A stretch of 5,700 nt of DNA from DASTDY01 sp035478375 (GTDB lineage Bacteria > Patescibacteriota > Saccharimonadia > Saccharimonadales > EFPC-124): positions 1-5,700 of the forward strand of contig DATIJQ010000021.1 in the NCBI GenBank assembly GCA_035478375.1, given 5' to 3'. The position numbers and the translations under genes were made by a program. The notes under the pieces were generated by a model that worked only from the letters and a program-made list of their open reading frames with translations, was not told where the DNA came from and made no database searches. This document shows, in pieces, positions 1 through 5,700 of the stretch. Position 1 is the first letter of the stretch; the number at the start of each line of letters is the position of its first letter.

Positions 1-8
1 TGATTTTA

Positions 9-17
9 TGGTATTAT
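9..17 (+). promoter_or_regulatory. Possible extended -10 promoter element
   Basis: The stretch reads TGG followed by TATTAT, a TGn extended -10 with five of six matches to TATAAT. It would start transcription near base 24 and leave a leader of about 95 bases before the first gene. The -35 region lies outside the window, so it cannot be judged. The leader (about 24-109) holds an 8-base palindrome at 37-44 and a weak CCAGG/CCTGG pairing (64-68 with 88-92), but nothing I can name. Confidence 0.35.
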
Positions 18-109
18 AAACACGCGAATTTTACTTCGTGCACGTCTCGCGTCTGCAACAACGCCAGGTGGGATGGCGGTAGTTTTGCCTGGTGACCTTG
101 TTACCGCAT

Positions 110-114
110 GGAGG
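110..114 (+). promoter_or_regulatory. Ribosome binding site that sets the start of the first gene
   Basis: GGAGG lies five bases before the ATG at 120. An in-frame ATG at 108 overlaps this site and has no comparable site ahead of it, so the ATG at 120 (or less likely the adjoining GTG at 117) is the better start. Confidence 0.7.
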
Positions 115-119
115 CAGTG

Positions 120-1454
120 ATGAGTAAGGCGACATTAAAAAACGTGGCTGAGTTCGAAGGCATGTACGTGGCTGATAGGGTGCCGGTTGCATCTTGCCGC
201 AGGCCTCATCCAGACGATCGGCGCACGCCCAGCTATAGGCGGCCGTTAACTCAGCTGTCGCACCGTTCGGTGCGGGTGTACGGCGTTGACGAGGCTTCGC
301 TCATTTTTACGCGAAGGGACTCGTTGTTTACGGCGCCGCATGGCTTGGGCTACGCGTCAAGCGAGTTTAAGTACATGCTTTCGTCGCTGAAGCCGTTCGT
401 GGCTGTTGGTTTTACCGATGACAATAACGATCCGTCGTACGGACGCTGGGCAACGTGTCATCGTCGGTTGTTTGTGCCGCGGCAGATCAACAAGGGTGAG
501 TTCGGCCAAAGGGCGCCGTTCGATGGCGAGCCCCGCATTTTGCCGAGCGACATGCTAGACCCGACGACGCTTCTTGACCACCCGCGTGAGCTCAATTGGG
601 TGGGCCTGGATGAGTTAGCGGCGTTGACTGGTTTGAAGCCAGCGACAATTTTGCGCGAGTTCGCCGGGTTTTCGCTCTCCACATGGTATGAACCCAATGT
701 GGTTGTGCGTGATCCCAACGGTAAACTGTGGCGCGTCTACTCTGACATGTTACAGGGCAGTTACCACTCTGGCGAGTTGCAATGGGGTGGCGAGGACGCT
801 GCTGTTTTGCTCGATGAGCAGTACAGTGAGTTGTTAAATCGTCGTCCGCGCGGCTACGCCGTTACGCAGACCTTTGCGTTTGCCGTGTTGCGCTTGGTGC
901 AGTACGGCTACCAGTGTGGGGACGGTCTCCCCCAAGGTGGCGTGCTGCTGGAGGTGCCTATGCGTGATGTGCCGACGGTGGATGAACCGCTGCCGGTGCT
1001 GTCAGGCGAGGAACTCCGTGAGCTGCATCCACTCAGTGTGAGCCGACCCACCGCCTTGTCTGAAGCTGCGTTTTGCCAGGTGGCTGAGGCAGCTATGGGC
1101 TACGCCGACTGGACCCAACGTACGACCGAAGACAGTCTGCTCGAGGACCTGGGCTCGCGCTTTAGTATCCGCCGGCTGAGTGGCTTTGGCGAACGTTTAG
1201 TCGTCGCTAGGGTTTACCTGACCCACGGTCACGCCAGCGATGCAAGGCCTCACCAATGCTCCGGCATGCTGGTCGTGCTTCCCGACGGTTCGCAGGATGT
1301 TGCTAGTGCCATTTTGCGGTTATGGTTTACGCCGGATGGCGTTCACCGTATGACACCCGAGGGTTCCAAGGGTGGGCTTTGCCCGCCTGAGGTCCCGAGC
1401 GACATCGCGCCGGTGGTCAAGCGCTTTTTGCTTGACCTCGGCTACGACGTGTAG
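120..1454 (+). CDS. Hypothetical protein, 444 aa, with a helix-turn-helix-like segment
   Basis: I do not recognise this protein's family. With the start at ATG 120 it has 444 residues and ends in TAG. It shows no signal peptide and no membrane helix, so it is probably cytoplasmic. The first 50 residues are rich in Arg, His and Pro. Residues about 163-181 (LDELAALTGLKPATILREF) fit the spacing of a helix-turn-helix of the Crp/winged-helix kind (an ELA helix, a Gly turn, then a recognition helix ending R-E-F). This is a pattern match only; no effector domain or catalytic motif is evident elsewhere. By hand count seven of nine lysines are AAG, whereas the ATPase downstream uses mostly AAA, which hints at a different history or expression level. 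A terminator follows, so it is probably its own transcription unit or the end of one that begins upstream. It could be a DNA-binding regulator, but the function is unknown. Confidence 0.85.
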   Translation: MSKATLKNVAEFEGMYVADRVPVASCRRPHPDDRRTPSYRRPLTQLSHRSVRVYGVDEASLIFTRRDSLFTAPHGLGYASSEFKYMLSSLKPFVAVGFTDDNNDPSYGRWATCHRRLFVPRQINKGEFGQRAPFDGEPRILPSDMLDPTTLLDHPRELNWVGLDELAALTGLKPATILREFAGFSLSTWYEPNVVVRDPNGKLWRVYSDMLQGSYHSGELQWGGEDAAVLLDEQYSELLNRRPRGYAVTQTFAFAVLRLVQYGYQCGDGLPQGGVLLEVPMRDVPTVDEPLPVLSGEELRELHPLSVSRPTALSEAAFCQVAEAAMGYADWTQRTTEDSLLEDLGSRFSIRRLSGFGERLVVARVYLTHGHASDARPHQCSGMLVVLPDGSQDVASAILRLWFTPDGVHRMTPEGSKGGLCPPEVPSDIAPVVKRFLLDLGYDV

Positions 1455-1479
1455 CACATACACCCTACGTGCAACTGCT

Positions 1480-1502
1480 GGTTGAGCAGCCCCCCCTCAA
1501 CC
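1480..1502. other. Small hairpin after the first gene
   Basis: GGTTGAG (1480-1486) pairs with CTCAACC (1496-1502) across a nine-base C-rich loop. It sits directly before the stronger terminator stem. It has no T-run of its own, so it may stabilise the 3' end of the message or be incidental. Confidence 0.35.
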
Positions 1503-1537
1503 AAGCCGCGTACCCTTAAGTGGGGTGCACGGCTTTT
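1503..1537 (+). terminator. Rho-independent terminator of the first gene
   Basis: The left arm (1503-1515) begins AAGCCG and ends TACCC; the right arm (1523-1535) begins GGGT and ends CGGCTT. They pair over 13 positions with one C-A mismatch and one G-T wobble, around a seven-base loop. The arm runs into TTTT (1534-1537). The T-run is short, but the stem is GC-rich and lies about 50 bases past the TAG stop, where a terminator is expected. Confidence 0.7.
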
Positions 1538-1547
1538 CAAATTCCAA

Positions 1548-1553
1548 GATAAT
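1548..1553 (+). promoter_or_regulatory. Candidate -10 box for the ATPase gene
   Basis: GATAAT matches five of six bases of TATAAT and lies just past the terminator. Transcription would start near 1560, giving a leader of about 11 bases. I see no convincing -35 box at 16-18 bases upstream. The ribosome binding site is also weak (an AAGAAG run at 1564-1569, one base from the ATG), so the message may be nearly leaderless. Confidence 0.25.
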
Positions 1554-1570
1554 TATGTACCATAAGAAGT

Positions 1571-3895
1571 ATGCATATTCCGCTAAAAGGCTTAACTCAC
1601 CAAGAAGCGGCCCGGCGCCTGGCTAATTACGGCCCAAACCGGGTGACAGCAAAGCGCCGCGGTTTTTTGGCTAAGCTTGGTGTAAAATTGCGCTCGCCCA
1701 TTACCATAATGTTAGTTGTTGCCGCGATATTATCGTGGATTGATGGCAAATATTTTGACGCCGGCGTTGTGCTGTTTTTGCTCATCCTTAACGTGGGCAT
1801 TGAATTTTGGCAGGAGCATCGCGCCGACGCTTCGCTCGCTATGTTGCAACAAAAATTGGTCGTGCAATCGACTGTGCTGCGTGATGATCAGTGGCAACAA
1901 TTGCCGGCCGAACAAATTGTACCCGGCGATGTGGTGCGTGTTGGCGTTGGCGATGTGGTGCCGGCCGACCTCCGCGTCGAACAAGCCACCAACGCCGGCA
2001 TCGACCAAGCGGCGCTGACCGGTGAGAGCTTGCCGGTCACTAAAAATGTTGGTGACACGGCGTTTTCGGGTTCGTTTGTTACCACTGGTCAGCTAGCCGG
2101 AACGGTCACGGCCACCAGCATGCACACGCGGTACGGCAAAATTTTGCTGGCGGTGCAAGGGGCACACAAACGCAGTTTACTCGAACAGGATGTCTTGCGC
2201 ATTGCGCGGTTCTTGTCGTACATCAGCGTTGGCGCTATGGTCATTTTAGATGTTGTACTAGTATTTTGGGCTAAAGCGCCGTTTACTGAGTTGCTGCGGC
2301 TCGATCTCAGCCTGGTCATTGCCGGCATTCCGGTAAGCCTACCAACCGTCATGGCGCTGATTATTAATGTCGGCGTCATTGCCCTGTCCCAAAAAGGTGC
2401 TGTTGTGCGGCGGCTGTCGGCCTTACAAAATTTTGCTAATGTCACGCTGCTCTTGAGCGATAAAACTGGCACGCTCACCGCAAATAAATTGAGCGTCGCA
2501 AACATTATTGCCTACGGCGACGCCAGCAAAGACGACGTGCTGCACCTGGCTGCAACCGCCGCTCAGCAACAAGTGCGCAGCGTCATTGACGATACAATTA
2601 AAGCTGCGGCCAACGCCAAACATTTAAAACTTATTGAGGTTGACCACGCGGTTCCAGCCGATTCTGTGCGCAAACACAACACGGCGATTGTTGGCAACAC
2701 CGCCATTGCCAGTGGCGCGCCGTTTGCCGTATTAAAGTACATTGACGCTCCGACCGCGGTAAAAGAACAGTGCAAACATGACGTGGCCGAAGCCGCCAAA
2801 AACGGCTACCGCACGCTGGCCATAGCCCATAATAGGCACGGCACGGCCGAAAAAGACATGATGCTGATCGGACTTTTGCTACTGGCCGACGAACCGCGCC
2901 CCAGCGCCAAAACCGCCATCAGCTTTATGCGCCGCGAGGGCATTACCGTTAAAATGGTCACTGGCGACGCGCAGCCAATCGCCCAGCGTGTTGCGACTGA
3001 TGTTGGCATTGCGGGTGCGGTTGCCGGCCGTGCAGAATTCTACAACACAACCGAATGGCTACACCAGCACGGCGGATTAGCCGAAGCGCTGCCCGAAGAC
3101 AAACTGGCGCTGGTCAAAACGTCGCTCCCCACCAATGTTGTGGCCGTCACCGGCGATGGCATTAATGACCTGCCCGCCATGTCTGCCGCCGATGTAGGTA
3201 TTGCTGTGCAAGGAGCTGTTGACGCCGCGCGCTCAGACGCCGACATAAGCTTGACTCGCGCCGGACTCAGCGCTATAAAAGATGCCATTTTGCAAGCGCG
3301 CACTATTTTTGCGCGGTTGTACAATTATTCGGTTTACCGGATTTCTGAGAGCTTTCGCCTGGTCGTCAGCATTGCCCTGCTTGGCATGATGTACGGCGAG
3401 TTCCCGCTGACCGCGCTGCAAATTATCCTCATCGCCTTTTTAAATGACATCCCAATTATTTCGCTGGCCTACGACCGCGTAAATGCGCCGCACCGGCCGG
3501 CCAAAATCAACGTGCGTGAGCGGTTTATAAAAAGCACAATTTTTGGATTGACCGGTGTTGCAAACAGCGTTATTTTGTTTATCATCATGAATAATGTGTG
3601 GCACTTGTCGCTGGCCGCCATACAGACCGCCTACTTTTTAAAGCTGACTGTGTCGGGCCACATGCTCATTTATGTAGCGCACACCGAGCAAAAATGGTGG
3701 CGGTTTTGGCCAAGTAAACAAGTCATAATTGCCACCAGCGCTACGCAACTTTTGGCCACGGCGCTGGCGTTGTTCGGCTGGCTGGTGGCGGCGATTCCGT
3801 TGTGGCTGGTCATTGTGGTGTGGGCATGGTCGTTTTTGTGGATGCAGATTGCCGAGGTTACAAAGCGGCTAACGCTTGGCCGCAAGCTGGTATAA
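1571..3895 (+). CDS. P-type ATPase, P3A subfamily, probable plasma-membrane proton-efflux pump
   Basis: This is a 774-residue membrane pump that should use ATP to move protons out of the cell. In order it shows an N-terminal cytoplasmic segment (about 1-40), helices M1-M2 (about 42-79), the actuator domain with TGES at 150-153, M3-M4 (about 211-272) with the PVSLPT bend at 254-259, the phosphorylation motif DKTGTLT with Asp297, the nucleotide domain, TGD at 464-466, the TGDGIND hinge at 527-533, and six C-terminal helices (about 591-760). P3A hallmarks include GIPVSLPTV in M4, NYSVYRISE before M5, LNDIPI with Asp626 in M6 (the place of the proton-binding Asp of plant pumps) and the KLTVSGH segment near 691. 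Asn74 in M2 matches the Asn that partners this Asp. There is no long C-terminal regulatory tail, as is usual in prokaryotes. The usual KGAP(E) nucleotide-binding motif reads SGAP at 381-384, so its Lys is replaced. The catalytic core is otherwise intact. The exact ion is inferred from the subfamily. Confidence 0.93.
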   Translation: MHIPLKGLTHQEAARRLANYGPNRVTAKRRGFLAKLGVKLRSPITIMLVVAAILSWIDGKYFDAGVVLFLLILNVGIEFWQEHRADASLAMLQQKLVVQSTVLRDDQWQQLPAEQIVPGDVVRVGVGDVVPADLRVEQATNAGIDQAALTGESLPVTKNVGDTAFSGSFVTTGQLAGTVTATSMHTRYGKILLAVQGAHKRSLLEQDVLRIARFLSYISVGAMVILDVVLVFWAKAPFTELLRLDLSLVIAGIPVSLPTVMALIINVGVIALSQKGAVVRRLSALQNFANVTLLLSDKTGTLTANKLSVANIIAYGDASKDDVLHLAATAAQQQVRSVIDDTIKAAANAKHLKLIEVDHAVPADSVRKHNTAIVGNTAIASGAPFAVLKYIDAPTAVKEQCKHDVAEAAKNGYRTLAIAHNRHGTAEKDMMLIGLLLLADEPRPSAKTAISFMRREGITVKMVTGDAQPIAQRVATDVGIAGAVAGRAEFYNTTEWLHQHGGLAEALPEDKLALVKTSLPTNVVAVTGDGINDLPAMSAADVGIAVQGAVDAARSDADISLTRAGLSAIKDAILQARTIFARLYNYSVYRISESFRLVVSIALLGMMYGEFPLTALQIILIAFLNDIPIISLAYDRVNAPHRPAKINVRERFIKSTIFGLTGVANSVILFIIMNNVWHLSLAAIQTAYFLKLTVSGHMLIYVAHTEQKWWRFWPSKQVIIATSATQLLATALALFGWLVAAIPLWLVIVVWAWSFLWMQIAEVTKRLTLGRKLV

Positions 3896-3896
3896 T
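3888..3896 (+). promoter_or_regulatory. Extended -10 promoter overlapping the ATPase stop codon
   Basis: TGG followed by a perfect TATAAT (3891-3896) gives a TGn extended -10. The TAA stop of the ATPase lies inside the box (3893-3895). No good -35 box is seen, which extended -10 promoters tolerate. Transcription would start near 3903, about 36 bases before the TTG start of the small gene. Confidence 0.5.
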
Positions 3897-3926
3897 CGGT
3901 AAGGCTCAGCTACAAGACTGCGTGAT

Positions 3927-3932
3927 AAGGAG
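3927..3932 (+). promoter_or_regulatory. Strong ribosome binding site that sets a TTG start
   Basis: AAGGAG ends six bases before TTG at 3939. The first in-frame ATG, at 3954, would be 21 bases away, too far for this site, so TTG is the likely start. Confidence 0.7.
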
Positions 3933-3938
3933 TTATTT

Positions 3939-4145
3939 TTGCCTGCCTACCAAATGAGGTTAGGAAACAGCACTGTTTGGAGCGGCGTTATGCACGCGAC
4001 AAACAACCCTATCCCCAGTGCAGAAGAACAGGACCAAATTAATGCAAAAGTTGAAAAGTTAGGTGGCACAAAGTCAGATCTGAGGCTTTACGAAAAAGAT
4101 GACAGCGGCTGGCAGCTTGTCGACACCTGGCGCTGGTATTTCTAA
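3939..4145 (+). CDS. Small hypothetical protein, 68 aa, TTG start
   Basis: I do not recognise this small protein. It starts at TTG behind an AAGGAG site and ends in TAA. It has 68 residues, no signal peptide and no membrane helix. The middle (about residues 27-50, from SAEEQDQ to DLRLYEK) is charged and looks helical. The C-terminus is aromatic, ending in WRWYF. The 43-base gap after the ATPase holds no terminator, so read-through from the ATPase is possible, but the TATAAT box at 3891 suggests a separate message. The ordered spacing of promoter, ribosome binding site and frame is the main reason to call it real. No function is proposed. Confidence 0.65.
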   Translation: MPAYQMRLGNSTVWSGVMHATNNPIPSAEEQDQINAKVEKLGGTKSDLRLYEKDDSGWQLVDTWRWYF

Positions 4146-4152
4146 CCCCTGT

Positions 4153-4197
4153 TTTTACTGAGCCCCTGTCCCCCACTCGCGGGGACAGGCAGTAAAA
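4153..4197. repeat. Long interrupted inverted repeat between genes
   Basis: TTTTACTG (4153-4160) and CCTGTCCCC (4165-4173) pair exactly with GGGGACAGG (4181-4189) and CAGTAAAA (4190-4197). This makes 17 base pairs around a seven-base loop, with a four-base bulge (4161-4164) on the left arm only. It begins eight bases after the stop of the small gene. Neither strand has a T-run just after the stem, so it is not a textbook intrinsic terminator, though it could still end or stabilise a message. Other options are an operator or a dispersed palindromic element. Confidence 0.75.
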
Positions 4198-4210
4198 TGT
4201 GCGCTATAAT
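4182..4210 (+). promoter_or_regulatory. Promoter of the secreted propeller gene, -35 box inside the hairpin
   Basis: A perfect TATAAT (4205-4210) lies 17 bases after GGGACA (4182-4187), which matches four of six bases of TTGACA. The -35 box and much of the spacer lie within the right arm of the inverted repeat. Transcription would start near 4217, about 19 bases before the GTG start. Confidence 0.6.
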
Positions 4211-4222
4211 AAAGGCATTAAC

Positions 4223-4228
4223 GGAGGG
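4223..4228 (+). promoter_or_regulatory. Ribosome binding site that sets a GTG start
   Basis: GGAGGG ends seven bases before GTG at 4236. An in-frame ATG at 4197 lies upstream of the -10 box and would add 13 residues ahead of a clean signal peptide, so GTG is the better start. Confidence 0.8.
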
Positions 4229-4235
4229 TGGTAAG

Positions 4236-5585
4236 GTGCGAAAAATTTTAGCAGCAGGATTTGTGGCGATTGCCTTAGTGGCGTCGCCATTTTTTGCCGG
4301 CGCGGCACACGCGCAAATTGGCGTGACTGGTACGACGCTTATAAGCGCGACGCCAAGTGGTAGTCTGGGCGATTCTGTTAATGGTATATCAACCATTACG
4401 CCAGATGGCCGGTATGTTGCGTTTGTCTCGTCGTCAGACAATATGCTTACCGTTCCTATTGCGACCGACGGCGGCCCACAAGTATATTTGTATGACCGGC
4501 AAGCGCACCATATGGAAATGATTAGCCAGGCGTTGGACGGCAGCGCTGGCAATCCTGACGCCAGCACGTACCCGGCGCTTTCGATCAGTAACAATGGTCG
4601 GTATGTGGTATTTAATTCAAGCGCAACCAACCTAGCGGCCGGGCAACCACAACCCCCGACAGCCTACAACAGTGTATTTTTGCGCGATCGGCAAACCGGC
4701 ACGACGACCTTAATTAGCAGCGGCACGGAGGACATGTTCGCCGGTGGCCAAGCAATAAGTGGCGACGGCAATCTTATTGTCTACAGTAATTTTAATTCTT
4801 GGGTGAGTGGTGGCGACCAAAGTGGCGCGCTGTCGTATGTGTACAATCGCACCACTGGCGTTACGACGCAGTTGCCCGACGGTGCGGTATTCCCCCGCAT
4901 TAGTTACGACGGTAATTATATAACGTACGTTGCCCACACTACCGTCCAGCAGACGCGCCCCGGTGTTTTTGCCGGTTTGTTCCGCTACAACATAGCGACT
5001 GGCGTAGCGCAGCAATTTACGCCGACCATTGCGAACGAAACAAGTGGTGCGGTGCTTACCCACGACAACGCGAATGCCGTATACGCCACGACTAATTTTC
5101 AGACAAGCGCGGTAGATTTAGTAGAGACGACTATTGCGACGGGCCAAACCACAACGCTTGTCGCGAATATCTCACAAAATCCATATTTAGTTAACGAGGC
5201 CGATAGTGTTTCGTTCAGCGCAAATGATCGCTACATGAGCTACAGAAACCACACCACTAACAACCAAGATTTTGTTATGGATATGCAGACCGGCCAGCAA
5301 CTTTTGGTGGTTAATGGCGGTAATTACCGTGTAGGAACAGTTACGTTGACTGGCGATGGCTCGGAGCTCGCATACGAAAGCGCGCAAATTTACGTCGCCA
5401 AAATTCAACAAGTCAAACCCGCCGCACCAACTGGTTTGACCGGCACTACGCCGACCAATAATCCGGCCTTAAGTTGGAACGCAGTTGACGGCGCCACAAG
5501 TTATAACGTGTACCGCGGCGGCACCAAAGTTGGCACAGCTACCGGCACAACATTTAATGACACGGGCGCAACCGACGGCACATAA
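4236..5585 (+). CDS. Secreted seven-repeat beta-propeller (PD40/TolB-like) plus fibronectin-III protein, cut by an in-frame stop
   Basis: From the GTG start the protein runs 449 residues to TAA at 5583-5585. Residues 1-26 are a signal peptide: Arg-Lys, a hydrophobic core, and an AHA cleavage site before Gln27, so it is exported. Seven PD40-type strands follow, each with a D/N-G-x-Y-(aliphatic)-x-(F/Y) core, at about 55-63, 118-126, 175-183, 223-231, 275-283, 328-336 and 372-380. That number and spacing suits one closed seven-blade propeller. A fibronectin-III domain begins near 394 (APTGLTG, then LSWNAVDGATSYNVYRGG) and is broken off after TDGT. The next codon is TAA, but the frame beyond resumes with SYTVTAV, the expected next strand. 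The full protein was therefore longer, and this product lacks the end of the fibronectin domain. PD40 propellers usually bind proteins or sugars; the ligand here is unknown. No anchor is seen before the stop. Confidence 0.85.
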   Translation: MRKILAAGFVAIALVASPFFAGAAHAQIGVTGTTLISATPSGSLGDSVNGISTITPDGRYVAFVSSSDNMLTVPIATDGGPQVYLYDRQAHHMEMISQALDGSAGNPDASTYPALSISNNGRYVVFNSSATNLAAGQPQPPTAYNSVFLRDRQTGTTTLISSGTEDMFAGGQAISGDGNLIVYSNFNSWVSGGDQSGALSYVYNRTTGVTTQLPDGAVFPRISYDGNYITYVAHTTVQQTRPGVFAGLFRYNIATGVAQQFTPTIANETSGAVLTHDNANAVYATTNFQTSAVDLVETTIATGQTTTLVANISQNPYLVNEADSVSFSANDRYMSYRNHTTNNQDFVMDMQTGQQLLVVNGGNYRVGTVTLTGDGSELAYESAQIYVAKIQQVKPAAPTGLTGTTPTNNPALSWNAVDGATSYNVYRGGTKVGTATGTTFNDTGATDGT

Positions 5586-5700
5586 AGTTACACCGTTACG
5601 GCGGTTTCTGCTGGATTAGAAAGCGATCAAAGCAGCCCAGTCACAATAGTGGTGGACAAAACGCCGCCAACAGTCAGCAAACCAACCATGAGCAACCGGC
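5586..5700 (+). pseudogene. In-frame continuation of the propeller/fibronectin gene after the stop codon
   Basis: Read in the same frame, these 38 codons have no stop. They give the last strands of a fibronectin-III domain (SYTVTAVSAGLESDQSSP), then VTIVVDKTPPTVS, a typical lead into a bacterial Ig-like domain. The window ends inside this part. No start codon with a ribosome binding site is seen here, so it is not a separate gene. It is translated only by read-through, or if the stop is a sequencing error. Confidence 0.7.

Noticed and set aside
64..92. CCAGG/CCTGG inverted pair in the leader, as a possible riboswitch or attenuator
   Set aside because: Only five or six base pairs close a loop of about 19 bases, with no T-run and no conserved aptamer sequence that I can see.
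2089..2505. A 138-codon open frame on the minus strand inside the ATPase gene
   Set aside because: The + strand frame carries conserved P-type ATPase motifs throughout; the opposite frame shows no recognisable domain.
4153..4197. Calling the long inverted repeat an ordinary Rho-independent terminator
   Set aside because: The stem is followed by AT-mixed sequence on the + strand and by no T-run on the minus strand, so the key second half of such a terminator is missing.
4142..4630. A 162-codon open frame on the minus strand over the start of the secreted propeller gene
   Set aside because: It lies opposite a gene with a signal peptide and clear repeats, has no ribosome binding site that I see, and gives a low-complexity product typical of a reverse-frame shadow.
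5583..5585. TAA read as an amino acid under an alternative genetic code
   Set aside because: TAA ends the ATPase and the small gene at natural positions, so a general reassignment does not fit. The known CPR recoding concerns TGA, and the long frames here stay open with TGA read as stop.

Overview
The window reads as a stretch of bacterial chromosome with four genes, all on the + strand, short intergenic gaps and no RNA genes, CRISPR array or recognisable mobile element. Base composition is roughly balanced. The standard genetic code fits: the complete genes end in TAG or TAA and stay open with TGA read as stop. The secreted protein, with a PD40/TolB-type propeller followed by a fibronectin-III domain and the start of an Ig-like linker, together with a compact P3A-type proton ATPase, is a style I associate with Patescibacteria/CPR, perhaps Saccharibacteria. 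That placement is an inference from protein style and not a proven assignment.

Layout: (1) 1-119 is a leader with a possible extended -10 element. (2) 120-1454 is a 444-residue soluble protein that I do not recognise. It has one helix-turn-helix-like segment and lysine codon use unlike the rest of the window. (3) 1455-1570 holds a small hairpin and a convincing Rho-independent terminator. (4) 1571-3895 is a ten-helix P-type ATPase with P3A (proton-efflux) hallmarks. (5) 3888-4145 is a 68-residue orphan protein with a TTG start, a strong ribosome binding site and a promoter whose TATAAT box covers the ATPase stop codon. (6) 4153-4210 is a long interrupted inverted repeat whose right arm supplies the -35 half of a promoter. 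(7) 4236-5585 is a secreted seven-blade propeller plus fibronectin-III protein with a GTG start. It is cut by an in-frame TAA in the middle of the fibronectin domain, while the same frame continues to read as good domain sequence to the window edge.

The genes do not form an obvious pathway. A terminator separates the first gene from the ATPase, and each later gene has its own promoter-like sequence, so they are probably separate or only loosely coupled transcription units. The ATPase would extrude protons and set membrane potential or internal pH. The last protein would act outside the cell or at its surface. No clear new multi-gene system is visible. The most notable points are the nonsense codon in the secreted protein, the hairpin/promoter composite before it, a departure from the KGAP(E) motif in the ATPase, and the unrecognised first gene.
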